This document shows, in pieces, positions 1-8,308 of a stretch of DNA of 18,281 bases. The translations under genes were made by a program, and so were the position numbers. Source of the DNA: an uncultured Polyangiaceae bacterium (GTDB taxonomy: Bacteria > Myxococcota_A > Polyangia > Polyangiales > Houyiibacteriaceae); assembly GCA_947258625.1 (NCBI GenBank), contig CAMYJN010000006.1:1-18281 (forward strand), read 5' to 3'. Below the pieces are notes generated by a model. It worked only from the letters and a program-made list of their open reading frames with translations. It searched no databases and was not told where the DNA came from. Every line of letters begins with the position of its first letter. Positions within the stretch are counted from its first letter, which is position 1.

Positions 1-1006
1 GCTCTTTGCCTAGGTGCTCGAAGGCGTGCCGGGTCGCTACACGTCCCCTCGCCGTGCGCGCCAGCAGCCCCTTCTGAAGAAGATAGGGCTCGTAGACGTC
101 TTCGAGCGTATCGCGCGGCTCGCTCAACGCGGCCGCCAAAGTCTCGATGCCGACTGGGCCGCCATCGTAGTGATCGATGATTACGGTCAGATAGCGACGG
201 TCCATTTGGTCGAGGCCCGCCGCGTCCACGTCGAGCCGCTCGAGCGCTTCGCGAGCGGACTCCGCATCGACCTTTCCGTCCGACAAGACTTCGGCGAAGT
301 CGCGCGAACGACGCAACAGGCGATTGGCGATTCGAGGCGTGCCACGCGAACGCCGAGCAAGCTCCTGCGCAGCTTCTGCGCTGATCGCGAGTGCGAGCAA
401 ACGCGCGCTTCGCTCGAGGATCGAGCGTAGGGCATCTTCCGGGTAGTAGTCGAGGCGCGCGACGTATCCGAAGCGCGATCGCATCGGGTTCGTGAGAAGG
501 CCCGTTCGCGTCGTTGCCCCGACCAGCGTGAACGGGCTCAACGGAAGTTGTAGCGTCTGCGCATACGGCCCGTCACCGTTGACGATGTCGATGCGGAAAT
601 CTTCCACCGCGGTGTAGAGGTTCTCTTCGACGGTTGCGTTCAGGCGATGGATTTCGTCGATGAAGAGCACGTCGTTGGGCTCCAGCTTGGTGAGAAGCGC
701 AGCGAGCTGCCCCTTGTGCTCGATGGCCGGACCGGAGGCCGAGTGCAGCGTAACGCCACGTTCACCTGCTAAAATCAGAGCCAGAGTCGTCTTGCCAAGC
801 CCTGGCGGACCGCAGAACAAGGTGTGGTCGACCGGCTCGCCGCGTCGTCGCGCCGCCTCCACGAAGATGCGGAGGTTGTCTTTGATACGCTCTTGGCCGA
901 CGAAGTCATCGAACTGCGACGGACGAAGGCTTCGGTCGAACACGCGATCCTCGGTCTGCTCCTCGATACCGAGGTTCTTGTTCGCTCTGGCTTCCATTTC
1001 ACTCAT
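1..1006 (-). CDS. ruvB: Holliday junction branch migration helicase RuvB (C-terminus off the left edge)
   Basis: RuvB is the AAA+ hexameric motor that, loaded by RuvA, pumps DNA through a Holliday junction during recombinational repair. The reverse frame stays open from the ATG at 1006 to the window edge, giving about 335 residues, so only a short C-terminal end is missing. Visible motifs are Walker A GPPGLGKT (about 66-73), Walker B LFIDEIH (about 114-120), sensor-1 GATT (about 163-166), the Arg-rich segment MRSRFG (about 175-180), and the C-terminal winged-helix region with [11 protein letters not shown] (about 281-291) and [15 protein letters not shown] (about 308-322). The start overlaps the ruvA stop as ATGA, so translation is probably coupled. 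Identification is very secure because the whole family pattern is present. The true stop cannot be seen. Confidence 0.97.
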   Translation of the reverse strand, partial: MSEMEARANKNLGIEEQTEDRVFDRSLRPSQFDDFVGQERIKDNLRIFVEAARRRGEPVDHTLFCGPPGLGKTTLALILAGERGVTLHSASGPAIEHKGQLAALLTKLEPNDVLFIDEIHRLNATVEENLYTAVEDFRIDIVNGDGPYAQTLQLPLSPFTLVGATTRTGLLTNPMRSRFGYVARLDYYPEDALRSILERSARLLALAISAEAAQELARRSRGTPRIANRLLRRSRDFAEVLSDGKVDAESAREALERLDVDAAGLDQMDRRYLTVIIDHYDGGPVGIETLAAALSEPRDTLEDVYEPYLLQKGLLARTARGRVATRHAFEHLGKE

Positions 1007-1611
1007 GACAACGCCGACAGCGCCGCGCGCAACAGTCCTTCGACGTTCTCGTCGCTCGAAGCGTCCATCGCGCTTCCGACCGCGGCCTCTGCCTCGTTTC
1101 GTTTGTATCCCATTTGCACCAAGGCACCAACGACCGTGTCACCCGCCGAGTCCGCTGGGCCCCGAACCGCCCGAAGCCGAACCCCGGTCTTCTCGCTCCC
1201 GGCGAAGTCGAGTTTCCCCTGCAGGTCGACAAGGATGCGTTCGACCGTCCTCTTTCCGACGCCGCTGATCCCTTTGAAGGCGGACTTATCTTGTCGTGCA
1301 ATCGCGTCGCGGAGCTCGCTCGCGTTCATGACGCCCACGATCGCAAGCGCGAGCTTGGGGCCGATGCTGCTCACTTTGAGAAGGGCGCGAAACGCGGCGC
1401 GGTCTTCGGTCGTGGCGAAGCCAAACAGGGTCATCGCATCCTCGCGGACGTGCGTATGGATTTGAAGCTCGACCGTCTGCGCCGGCTCCGAGCCAAGCCG
1501 CCCGACCGTGCCAGCAGGCAAAAACACCTCGTATCCGACACCGTGGACGTCGACGATGACCGACCCATCCGCCTCTCGATGCTCGATCGTGCCGCTTAGT
1601 CTGCCGATCAC
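1003..1611 (-). CDS. ruvA: Holliday junction DNA-binding protein RuvA
   Basis: RuvA tetramers bind the four-way junction and load RuvB. The 202-residue product has the usual family length and domain order. An N-terminal OB fold starts [10 protein letters not shown] and contains [11 protein letters not shown] (about 22-32). Two helix-hairpin-helix motifs follow, [14 protein letters not shown] (about 81-94) and [14 protein letters not shown] (about 114-127). An acidic, flexible linker (about 135-160) leads to the small C-terminal domain that contacts RuvB (about 160-202, with [17 protein letters not shown]). It lies between ruvC (81 bases upstream) and ruvB (4-base overlap) on the same strand, the standard ruv order. 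No key segment is missing. Confidence 0.98.
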   Translation of the reverse strand: MIGRLSGTIEHREADGSVIVDVHGVGYEVFLPAGTVGRLGSEPAQTVELQIHTHVREDAMTLFGFATTEDRAAFRALLKVSSIGPKLALAIVGVMNASELRDAIARQDKSAFKGISGVGKRTVERILVDLQGKLDFAGSEKTGVRLRAVRGPADSAGDTVVGALVQMGYKRNEAEAAVGSAMDASSDENVEGLLRAALSALS

Positions 1612-1692
1612 GAAGCGAGCCTAGCAGGTTACTGAACAGGTGTGTGCATTTCCGGCGGCTCGACGTCCATCGCTGGGGTTCAGCGCCCGGGG

Positions 1693-2178
1693 CTAGCGGC
1701 CGAGCGCCTTGGATCGACTCGCTTGGATGTGGGTAATCGCGACGGCTAGGGCGTCGGCCGCGTCTTCTTCGGGTGTGGTCTTGAGTCCGAGGAGCGCTGC
1801 GATCAGGCGTGCCACCTGCGTCTTGTCGGCCGCGCCACCTCCGACGACGGTGCGCTTCACGACCGCCGGTGGGTACTCGTAGACCTCGAGCCCAGATTGC
1901 GCCGCGACCAGCAGCGTTACGCCGCGCGCATGGCCGAGCTTCAACGCCGCGTTTGGGTATTTCGCGAAGAAGATCTCCTCCACGGCAACTGCTTCGGGCC
2001 GGTGCTCGCGGACGACCTGCTCGAGGCCCTGGTGGATCAGGTGCAGACGCGTCGCGAGCGGTAGCTTTTCAGCGACACGGATCGTTCCTGCGCCGACCTG
2101 ATGAAGCCTCGTTCCTTCGAGCTGCACGACACCCCAGCCGGTGCGCCGGCTTCCGGGGTCGATGCCGAGGATGCGCAT
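1693..2178 (-). CDS. ruvC: Crossover junction endodeoxyribonuclease RuvC
   Basis: RuvC is the dimeric, metal-dependent resolvase that nicks two opposing strands of the Holliday junction. The 161-residue product opens with MRILGIDPGSRRTGWGVV, which carries the first catalytic Asp (D7). The other acidic residues expected from the E. coli enzyme are present: Glu67 in AVEEIFFAK, and Asp139 and Asp142 in EEDAADALAVAITH. The NAALKLGHARG segment (about 76-86) is also conserved. The gene starts 7 bases after the yebC stop on the same strand, so both are probably on one transcript. All four metal-binding acidic positions are kept, so it should be active. Confidence 0.98.
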   Translation of the reverse strand: MRILGIDPGSRRTGWGVVQLEGTRLHQVGAGTIRVAEKLPLATRLHLIHQGLEQVVREHRPEAVAVEEIFFAKYPNAALKLGHARGVTLLVAAQSGLEVYEYPPAVVKRTVVGGGAADKTQVARLIAALLGLKTTPEEDAADALAVAITHIQASRSKALGR

Positions 2179-2185
2179 GTCCCGG

Positions 2186-2932
2186 TCACGCCATTTCGGC
2201 GAGCGCTTGCTCGCTGAGTTCGAAGTCGGAAAACACGTTCTGCACGTCGTCGTGGTCGTCGAGCGCCTCGAAGAGCTGCATCATCTTCTCAGCATCGCGC
2301 CCTTCTACGACTTTTGGATTGTTCGGTATGTACTCGAGCGCCGCTTCCCGTACCGTGATTCCCGCATTCGAGATTGCATCACGCACCACATCGAGATCGT
2401 TGCGCGGGGTGGTGATGACCCACTCATCTCCGATCAGCTCCATGTTCTCCGCACCACCGCCCACGGCTGCCTCGAACAGCTGCTCTTCGCTCGCTGCCTC
2501 TTTGTCGACTCGGACGATGCCCTGTTGCTCGAAAGCCCAAAGGGCCGACCCGCTGCTGCTGATCTGTCCGTGGTTCTTGTCGAAGAGCTTTCGCACCTCG
2601 GCAATGGTCCGATTGCGGTTATCGGTCACCACCTCGCAGATGAACAGCGTGCCATCGGGGCCAACTCCCTCGTAAACGAGCTCTTCGTACTGAACGCCTT
2701 CGAGCTCGCCTGTCCCCTTCTTGATCGCACGAGTCACGTTGTCGGCAGGCATGTTCACGCCCCGCGCGAGATCGATCGCACGCCGCAGCCGCGCGTTGCC
2801 GTCCGGATCACCACCGCCCGAGCGCGCGGCGATGGTGATCTCTTTGATGACTTTCGTGAATAGTTTCCCGCGCTTGGCGTCCTGAGCACCCTTGCGCCGC
2901 TTGATTGTCGACCATTTGCTGTGGCCACTCAT
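2186..2932 (-). CDS. yebC: YebC/PmpR/TACO1-family regulatory protein
   Basis: The 248-residue product begins MSGHSKWSTIKRRKGAQDAK and continues with RGKLFTKVIKEITIAARSGG, the signature start of the YebC/TACO1 family. Family members have been described as DNA-binding regulators and, for some members, as ribosome-associated factors that help translate proline-rich stretches. The sequence alone cannot decide between these roles. The middle contains NMPADNVTRAIKKGTG (about 60-75) and the C-terminal half carries the usual YIPNNPKVV segment. It is the first gene of the minus-strand run yebC-ruvC-ruvA-ruvB, an arrangement common across bacteria. Its upstream 85 bases are shared with the divergent lipoprotein gene. 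Confidence 0.95.
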   Translation of the reverse strand: MSGHSKWSTIKRRKGAQDAKRGKLFTKVIKEITIAARSGGGDPDGNARLRRAIDLARGVNMPADNVTRAIKKGTGELEGVQYEELVYEGVGPDGTLFICEVVTDNRNRTIAEVRKLFDKNHGQISSSGSALWAFEQQGIVRVDKEAASEEQLFEAAVGGGAENMELIGDEWVITTPRNDLDVVRDAISNAGITVREAALEYIPNNPKVVEGRDAEKMMQLFEALDDHDDVQNVFSDFELSEQALAEMA

Positions 2933-2940
2933 ACCGTCCC

Positions 2941-2991
2941 CTTATTCAACGGAATTGCTCGGGTTTCAAGCCAATCCTGGCGATGAATAAG
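2941..2991. promoter_or_regulatory. Divergent intergenic region with 8-base inverted repeat
   Basis: The 85-base gap between yebC (minus) and the Cys-rich lipoprotein gene (plus) holds CTTATTCA at 2941-2948 and its exact reverse complement TGAATAAG at 2984-2991, 35 bases apart. These are AT-rich islands in GC-rich DNA. On the minus strand, the copy nearest yebC overlaps a possible -10 (TGAATA, 2943-2948) with a weak -35 TTGAAA (2964-2969) at a short 15-base spacing. The repeat is directly visible. A promoter or operator role is inference. Confidence 0.4.
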
Positions 2992-3017
2992 CCTAGCGCC
3001 CGTGCGTCGAACCCCTC

Positions 3018-3812
3018 ATGAAACGCATTGGGATTCTCATCATCGCACTACTCGGAGTCGCCGGCTGTGACAGGGACTCCCGCTATTTCTGCATCGCCGA
3101 CGGGCCCCTGAGCGAGCGCGGTTGTTTCCTGTGCCGGGGGGACGAATGCGACCCGCAACCCGCGCCGCAGCGAGATTTCTGCGAGGCCGACACCGACTGC
3201 GCGGTCGGTGAGCTTTGCACGACGCTTGGCTGCGCCAGCGAATGCCAAGAAGCGTACGACTGTCCACTTGGTACGACCTGCGCGGACAATGGCCTCTGCC
3301 TGAACCCGCTCGAAGGGGAACCCGACCCGCCTCCATTCAGCTGTCAATTCAATTTCGAGTGTGGGGACGAGCGCATCTGCATCGATGGTGAATGCCTCAT
3401 CACATGTCTCGACGGTCCGTGCCCCGAAACCCAGCAATGCGTCGCGGGCGCTTGCCGGCCTTGCACCGATGAGAGTTGCCTCACCAATTGCACCGACGAC
3501 ACGAACTGTGCCGAGTACGAGTACTGCAGCTCGTTCCAGTGTATCCCGGACACTCGCCCAGAGCAGTTCTGTCCCGAGAACGACTGTCAGCCCGGCCGCG
3601 TGTGTGTTCGCGGGCAATGCCGCACGCCTTGTGACACCGACGAACAATGCGCGCGGATCGACACGACCATCCGTTTCTGCGCGCCAGTCGAGGCGCAGAA
3701 CCTCTGCGTCAGAAGCAGCGAGGTGCTCGCGGAGTGTCAGCTCAACATCGACTGCGGGCTCGGCGAGGAATGCGTCGACGGCTCTTGTGCCGCGAGCTCC
3801 ACGTCGCCCTGA
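3018..3812 (+). CDS. Cys-rich predicted lipoprotein
   Basis: This 264-residue protein starts with a basic n-region and a hydrophobic core ending in the lipobox VAGC, so Cys17 would be lipidated after signal peptidase II cleavage. I count 39 cysteines in total (about 15 percent). They fall in a repeating pattern C-x(4-6)-C-x(4-5)-C-x(3-4)-C, for example CEADTDCAVGELC, CLDGPCPETQQC and CQLNIDCGLGEEC. Such small disulfide-knotted modules are frequent in secreted proteins of myxobacteria, but I recognise no named family or function. Asp at position +2 would mean inner-membrane retention under the E. coli Lol rule, which may not hold here. The gene is divergent from yebC, and its last 76 bases overlap the end of the opposing glycosyltransferase gene. 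The final Cys motif lies in that overlap, so the reading frame is likely genuine there. Confidence 0.85.
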   Translation: MKRIGILIIALLGVAGCDRDSRYFCIADGPLSERGCFLCRGDECDPQPAPQRDFCEADTDCAVGELCTTLGCASECQEAYDCPLGTTCADNGLCLNPLEGEPDPPPFSCQFNFECGDERICIDGECLITCLDGPCPETQQCVAGACRPCTDESCLTNCTDDTNCAEYEYCSSFQCIPDTRPEQFCPENDCQPGRVCVRGQCRTPCDTDEQCARIDTTIRFCAPVEAQNLCVRSSEVLAECQLNIDCGLGEECVDGSCAASSTSP

Positions 3813-5278
3813 CCGGGCAGCAGCGCTTCCCGTAGGCTGGCCAAGCCGACCCAAATGAACCCTGCGCAAAACAGGAGCAGAAAGGGCACGCTCGCCCAGC
3901 TTTGAGTCGCAATTGCGATGAGCAAGCTCGCGGTGCAGTAGAGCGCGAAGCCGAGCTCGACCGTATTGTGCCATGGCCAGCGGCCGCGGTAGCCCTTCGC
4001 ACCCGATTCTGCCCCGGCATCTAGAACGCCGCGCTTCGGAGTCCGAACGAACTCGACGTCCCGCCCGAACAAGCCTTCAATCGCCGCTCTCCCGTTGTTG
4101 ATCGAAAGGCCGATACCAAGCGCCATCATTGCAGGTAGTCGTTTGATGGCTTCCCACCGACCGCCGTACAGATCGTGATGCGCGACGACGTAAAACGCCG
4201 CGACCGAGCCACAGGTCGCCACGAACATGGGCACATCGAGCATCAGTAGCTCTGGGTGTTCCAACTGACGACGGATCAACATGTTTGGAAGTTGGAGCAA
4301 AGCCAACACCAACAAGAACAGGTACGCGAAGTTGTTGGTCAGATGAAACACAGCTTCGGTCTTGACTTGGCGACTCAGCGGGGCGCTCAGGATCGTGCCG
4401 AGGAGCTTGCGCGCGGTTTGAACCGAGCCCTTCGCCCATCGGTACTGCTGCCCTTTGAAACTGTTCATGTCGGATGGCAGCTCTGCAGGCGCGCTCAGCT
4501 GCGGTGCATACACGAACCTCCAGCCCGCGAGCTGTGCACGGTAGCTGAGGTCCATGTCTTCGGTGATCGTATCGTGCTGCCAACCACCGGCGTCGATGAT
4601 GGCTGACTTGCGCCACATGCCTGCGGTGCCGTTGAAGTTGAAGAAGCGCCCCGACCGGTTGCGCGCGCTGTGCTCGATGACGAAGTGCCCGTCGAGGAGC
4701 ATGGCCTGGCAGCGAGTGAGCAGCGACCGGTCCTGATTCAGGTGGGCCCAGCGGGCCTGCACCATGCCCACTGCTGGGTCTGTGAAGAAGTGGATCAGCT
4801 CACGGACGATTCCTGGTCCCGGCACGAAGTCCGCATCGAAAATCAGTATGAAATTGCCTTTTGCGACCTCCATGCCGGCCTCGAGCGCTCCGGCCTTGTA
4901 GCCGTGGCGGTCCTCGCGATGAAGATAGACGACGTCCAGTCCCTGCGCCCTCAGCGCCTCGCACCGGGCGCGAGCGATCGAGGACGTGGCGTCGGTCGAA
5001 TCGTCTAGAACCTGAATCTCGAGGCGGTCAGCCGGGTAGTCGATTCGAGACGCCGCGTCGATCAGTCGATCTGCAACGAACATCTCGTTGAACATCGGCA
5101 ACTGAACCGTTACGAGGGGCAGGTCCGTTTCGTCGAATCGGGCCGGGGGCAGCGACCGCTCACGACGGTGGCGGAGGTACGCGAGCAGAAGGGCGCTTCG
5201 GTGTACGCCGTAGAGCGCCAGCACGCCGAGCGTGAATAGGTAGAGAATGATGATCAGAGTTTGCAAATCGGAATCCAA
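3737..5278 (-). CDS. Processive family-2 glycosyltransferase (cellulose synthase/CslA-like)
   Basis: This 513-residue membrane enzyme probably transfers sugars from a nucleotide donor to a growing beta-linked polysaccharide at the inner membrane. One N-terminal membrane segment (about 7-25) precedes a GT-A domain with VQLPMFNE (58-65), LDDSTD (91-96), FDAD (147-150, metal binding), TEDMD (239-243, catalytic-base region) and QQYRW (277-281). That D, DxD, TED, QxxRW set marks processive beta-glycan synthases. Further hydrophobic segments lie near 310-332, 350-367, 383-395, 440-460 and 463-482. There is no PilZ domain. The closest named relatives are probably CslA-type glucomannan or cellulose-synthase-like enzymes, but the product cannot be read from sequence. 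It starts 24 bases after gltX on the same strand. The last 25 or so residues are Ser/Pro/Gln-rich and overlap the opposing lipoprotein gene. Confidence 0.9.
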   Translation of the reverse strand: MDSDLQTLIIILYLFTLGVLALYGVHRSALLLAYLRHRRERSLPPARFDETDLPLVTVQLPMFNEMFVADRLIDAASRIDYPADRLEIQVLDDSTDATSSIARARCEALRAQGLDVVYLHREDRHGYKAGALEAGMEVAKGNFILIFDADFVPGPGIVRELIHFFTDPAVGMVQARWAHLNQDRSLLTRCQAMLLDGHFVIEHSARNRSGRFFNFNGTAGMWRKSAIIDAGGWQHDTITEDMDLSYRAQLAGWRFVYAPQLSAPAELPSDMNSFKGQQYRWAKGSVQTARKLLGTILSAPLSRQVKTEAVFHLTNNFAYLFLLVLALLQLPNMLIRRQLEHPELLMLDVPMFVATCGSVAAFYVVAHHDLYGGRWEAIKRLPAMMALGIGLSINNGRAAIEGLFGRDVEFVRTPKRGVLDAGAESGAKGYRGRWPWHNTVELGFALYCTASLLIAIATQSWASVPFLLLFCAGFIWVGLASLREALLPGQGDVELAAQEPSTHSSPSPQSMLS

Positions 5279-5302
5279 GGAAACGGGAGATCCAAAGCGA
5301 GC

Positions 5303-6757
5303 TCAATCCGAATGCATCGGCGCGGCCGCTGCGATCTCGGCGCCAGTTCGCAGGCGCGTTAGAGTCTTTTCTTTGCCCAGAACTTCCATGACTTCGAAGA
5401 GGCCCGGGCTTTTCGTGCGGCCGGTCAGCGCCACACGGGCGGGCTGGGCGACCAGTTTCATCGAGAGCTCGTTCTCTTCGAGCCAAGCTTTCACGGCGTG
5501 TTCGAGTGGCTCTTTTGCGAAGGGCTCTACTGCCTCGAGCACGTCGGCCAAGCGTCGAAGGTTGTTCGCGTAGGCCGGCGCGAGGAACTTCCGTTTGCCC
5601 TTCGCATCGAACTCGACGTTTCGAAAGAAGTAGTCCACCGCATCGGCCACTTCAATGAAGGTCTCCGCGCGTGGCTTTACGTAGGGGATCGTTTTCAAAA
5701 GCACCGAGTCGTCCGCAGCCACGTCGATGCCGATTCTAGCGAGGAACGGAATCGCCCCCCGCGCGATCTCCTCATCAGAGAGCATTCGGAGATGCTCGGC
5801 CTGAACGTGGAGGAACTTCTTCGCGTCGTAGCGGCCCGCCGTCGAGCCGACGCGATCCCAGCTGAACTTCTCGATCAGCTCTCGTCGTGTGAAGATCTCC
5901 TGGTCGCCGTGGGACCAGCCGAGTCGCGCCAGATAGTTGATCACTGCGTCGGGCAGGTAACCCATATCGCGGTATTCGAGGACGCCGACCGCCGCGTGGC
6001 GTTTCGAAAGCTTCTCGCCATTGGGCGCGAGGACCATAGGCATGTGTGCGAACTTGGGAACGGCCGCGCCGAGCGCTTCGTAAAGCAGGATTTGAGGCGC
6101 GGTGTTGATCACGTGGTCGTCGCCGCGCGCGACCAGCGTCACCTCCATCGTCAGGTCGTCGACGACGCAACCGAAATTGTAGAGCGGCATCCCATCGGGG
6201 CGGAGCAAGATCGAGTCCTGCAGGGTGAAGTTGAGAATCTCGATCTTCCCTTTGACCTCGTCGACCCAGCTCGTGACTCCTTGGTGAGGTGCACGGAAGC
6301 GTATCACGTGACGCGCGCTCCGGTCGGCGGGAGGGTCGCTCCGGTCTCGCCACGGGCTTTGAAAGCGGAAGCCATCCTTGGTGCCGCTCTTCTGATGGGC
6401 TTCGCGCGCGGCCGCGATTTCTTCCTTCGTCGCGTAGCAGCGATAAGCATGACCGGATTCGATCAGCTTCTCGGCGTACGCGGCATAGATGTCGAGACGC
6501 TCGCTTTGCACATAAGGGCCATGATCCCCCCCGACTTCGGGGCCCTCATCCCAGTCGAGGCCGAGCCACCGCATCGAATCGAGAACGACCTGGATGCTCT
6601 CGTCGGTGCTGCGCTGGCGATCGGTATCCTCGATCCGGAGTATGAACGTGCCATGGTTCCGGCGCGCCCAGAGCCAGCTGTAGAGCGCAGTCCGCACGCC
6701 GCCGATGTGCAAGTAGCCCGTGGGCGACGGGGCGAAGCGGACGCGAACCTCGGACAT
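5303..6757 (-). CDS. gltX: Glutamate--tRNA ligase (GluRS)
   Basis: This is a class I aminoacyl-tRNA synthetase that charges tRNA-Glu, and possibly tRNA-Gln if the indirect amidation route is used. The chosen ATG gives 484 residues beginning MSEVRVRFAPSPTGYLHIGG, where HIGG (17-20) is the HIGH element. The frame stays open 84 codons further upstream, but that stretch is not GluRS-like and overlaps the divergent gene. The KMSKS equivalent is KLSKR (249-253). RIEDTDRQRS (41-50), PLYNFGCVVDDL (191-202) and VARGDDHVINTAPQ (209-222) are typical of the family. The C-terminal half is the anticodon-binding helical region. The gene is followed closely by the glycosyltransferase gene. Confidence 0.97.
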   Translation of the reverse strand: MSEVRVRFAPSPTGYLHIGGVRTALYSWLWARRNHGTFILRIEDTDRQRSTDESIQVVLDSMRWLGLDWDEGPEVGGDHGPYVQSERLDIYAAYAEKLIESGHAYRCYATKEEIAAAREAHQKSGTKDGFRFQSPWRDRSDPPADRSARHVIRFRAPHQGVTSWVDEVKGKIEILNFTLQDSILLRPDGMPLYNFGCVVDDLTMEVTLVARGDDHVINTAPQILLYEALGAAVPKFAHMPMVLAPNGEKLSKRHAAVGVLEYRDMGYLPDAVINYLARLGWSHGDQEIFTRRELIEKFSWDRVGSTAGRYDAKKFLHVQAEHLRMLSDEEIARGAIPFLARIGIDVAADDSVLLKTIPYVKPRAETFIEVADAVDYFFRNVEFDAKGKRKFLAPAYANNLRRLADVLEAVEPFAKEPLEHAVKAWLEENELSMKLVAQPARVALTGRTKSPGLFEVMEVLGKEKTLTRLRTGAEIAAAAPMHSD

Positions 6758-6800
6758 GGCGGAAGGGCTACCTGCCGCCCGTGACTCGGTCAAGCGAAGC

Positions 6801-6849
6801 GGCGGTTGGTTTTGGCCGCCGGGGTTCATGGTCTCCGAGGAACCCCCGG
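6801..6849 (-). promoter_or_regulatory. Two hairpins in the gltX leader region
   Basis: Upstream of gltX, GGCGG (6801-6805) can pair with CCGCC (6816-6820) across a 10-base loop. CCGGGGTTC (6819-6827) can pair with GAACCCC plus GG (6840-6846, 6848-6849) with one bulged C. The two stems share bases 6819-6820, so the outermost pairs of one must open if both form fully. They fall 44-92 bases before the gltX start and could be leader RNA structures if transcription starts farther out. There is no T-run, so neither looks like an intrinsic terminator. Confidence 0.3.
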
Positions 6850-6888
6850 ATATCCCAGGGCCCCGGGGTAGCGCCTCGAGCCTTCCAA

Positions 6889-6914
6889 ATGCGAGCTGGT
6901 CATTTGACTCGCAT
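6889..6914. promoter_or_regulatory. 7-base dyad between gltX and the M16 genes
   Basis: ATGCGAG (6889-6895) and CTCGCAT (6908-6914) are exact reverse complements 12 bases apart, in the 204-base divergent gap between gltX and the M16 peptidase pair. The size and spacing resemble a site for a dimeric regulator. A TTGACC hexamer lies just downstream (about 6923-6928), facing the M16 genes, but no convincing -10 follows it. The dyad is seen directly, and its function is unknown. Confidence 0.3.
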
Positions 6915-6961
6915 CGAATCGCCTTGACCCAAACTGGCTCCGTGATCACGCTCACGCGTTC

Positions 6962-8308
6962 ATGGCAACGCCTCAGGTTCTGATTGAACGGCTCAACCGT
7001 GGCGTTCAAAAGCGCAACGCACGCTGGGCGTTCCTACGCGATATGGCCTTTGGCGACGCGCTCCGGCTTCGCCGCTTTCGCTTGGGCAATGGGCTGACCG
7101 TGCTGACGCTCGTCGATCGGTCCGCGCCGACCGTGAGCTACCACAGCTGGTTTCGCGTGGGTTCTCGGCATGAGCGTCCAGGCAAGACGGGGCTTGCGCA
7201 CCTGTTCGAGCACCTGATGTTCAACGCGACACGAAACCACCCGCCCGGCGACTTCGACCGCCTAATGGAAGGGGCCGGGGCCGAGGCCAACGCGGCGACG
7301 TGGACAGATTGGACGTACTACTTCGAAAACGCGCCTCGGGATGCCTTGCCGCTTCTCATCGAGCTCGAAGCCGATCGCATGGCGAATCTCGTTCTTCGTG
7401 TGCCCCAAGTCAGCTCGGAAAAAGAAGTCGTTGCCAACGAGCGAAAGCTACGTGTGGACGATGACGCCGAGGGCAAGGCCCTCGAGCTTCTGTACGAGCA
7501 CGCGTTTGTTCGGCACCCGTATCGCTGGCCGACGATTGGTTCCATGGACGACATTCGCGGCTTCACCGTGAAGGATTGCCGCGAGTTTTATCGAACACAC
7601 TATGCGCCGAGCAACGCAACCATCGTCATCGCCGGTGATTTCAGTGAATTCAAAGCGCTTTCGCTGGTCCAGAAACACTACGGAGGCCTGTCTGGTGTCC
7701 GCCGGGTCGAAAGGCGCAGGGTGTCCAAGGAGCCCCCGCAGCGTGCCGAGCGAGTCTTCCAGCTGCCGGCGCCGACGCCGACGGAAAAGATACTTCTAGG
7801 CTACCGCGCGCCATCGTTCCTCGACCCCGACACACCGGCGCTCGTCCTTGCAAACGAGGTCTTGTTCGGCGGCCAGAGCTCGCGGCTGCACCGGCTGTTC
7901 TGCTTGGACGAAGAGCTCGCACTTTCGGTGCGAGGCTCGATTTCACCTTTCGTCGACCCCGGTCTCTTCGAGATGTGGATTCTTCTCCGGGAGGGAAAGA
8001 AGAAGGCCGCTGCCCTGGCGTTGCTCGATCGGGAGCTCGGCCGGCTCGGCTCCGAGGGGCCGACCCCGATCGAGCTCGAAAAGGCGATCAGTCAGCTGGA
8101 GCTTTCGTTTTTGCACAGCATGGAAACCGCGGGAGGGAAGGCCGAGCAGATCGGTTTTTACGAGACCGTTGCCGATGACGGCGCCGCCGTGTTCGAGCGG
8201 CTCGAGGCCTACCGCGAAGTGTCGACCCGCGACGTGAAGCGGGCAGTCGCCAAGTACCTCCGTCCTTCGCGGCGAACGCGCATCGAGATTTTGCGAAGAG
8301 CGTCATGA
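6962..8308 (+). CDS. M16-family zinc metallopeptidase, catalytic subunit
   Basis: This 448-residue protein has the inverted zinc motif HxxEH as HLFEH (80-84), with the third ligand Glu160 in VVANERKL at the family spacing of about 76 residues. This indicates an active M16 (pitrilysin/mitochondrial processing peptidase-like) enzyme that degrades peptides in a clam-shell chamber. Flanking family signatures include LGNGLTVLTLVDRSAPTVSYHSWFRVGSRHE and AEANAATWTDWTYYFE. The second M16 half-domain covers about 215-448. No signal peptide is visible, so it is probably cytoplasmic unless the true start is different. The start is uncertain: Met28 (at 7043) is an alternative and neither start has a clear ribosome-binding site. 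The stop overlaps the next start as ATGA. Confidence 0.92.
   Translation: MATPQVLIERLNRGVQKRNARWAFLRDMAFGDALRLRRFRLGNGLTVLTLVDRSAPTVSYHSWFRVGSRHERPGKTGLAHLFEHLMFNATRNHPPGDFDRLMEGAGAEANAATWTDWTYYFENAPRDALPLLIELEADRMANLVLRVPQVSSEKEVVANERKLRVDDDAEGKALELLYEHAFVRHPYRWPTIGSMDDIRGFTVKDCREFYRTHYAPSNATIVIAGDFSEFKALSLVQKHYGGLSGVRRVERRRVSKEPPQRAERVFQLPAPTPTEKILLGYRAPSFLDPDTPALVLANEVLFGGQSSRLHRLFCLDEELALSVRGSISPFVDPGLFEMWILLREGKKKAAALALLDRELGRLGSEGPTPIELEKAISQLELSFLHSMETAGGKAEQIGFYETVADDGAAVFERLEAYREVSTRDVKRAVAKYLRPSRRTRIEILRRAS

Noticed and set aside
3048..3974. 308-codon minus-strand frame across the Cys-rich lipoprotein
   Set aside because: Its product is Ala/Arg-rich without motifs and it crosses two well-supported genes, so it is a shadow of the codon usage of the real genes.
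5498..6784. 428-codon open frame on the plus strand
   Set aside because: It lies antisense to gltX, whose family motifs are continuous. Long antisense frames are expected in high-GC genes, and its translation has no recognisable motif.
6758..7009. 84-codon N-terminal extension of gltX
   Set aside because: The frame is open, but the sequence is not GluRS-like and runs into the divergent M16 gene. Family proteins begin just before the RFAPSPTG motif.
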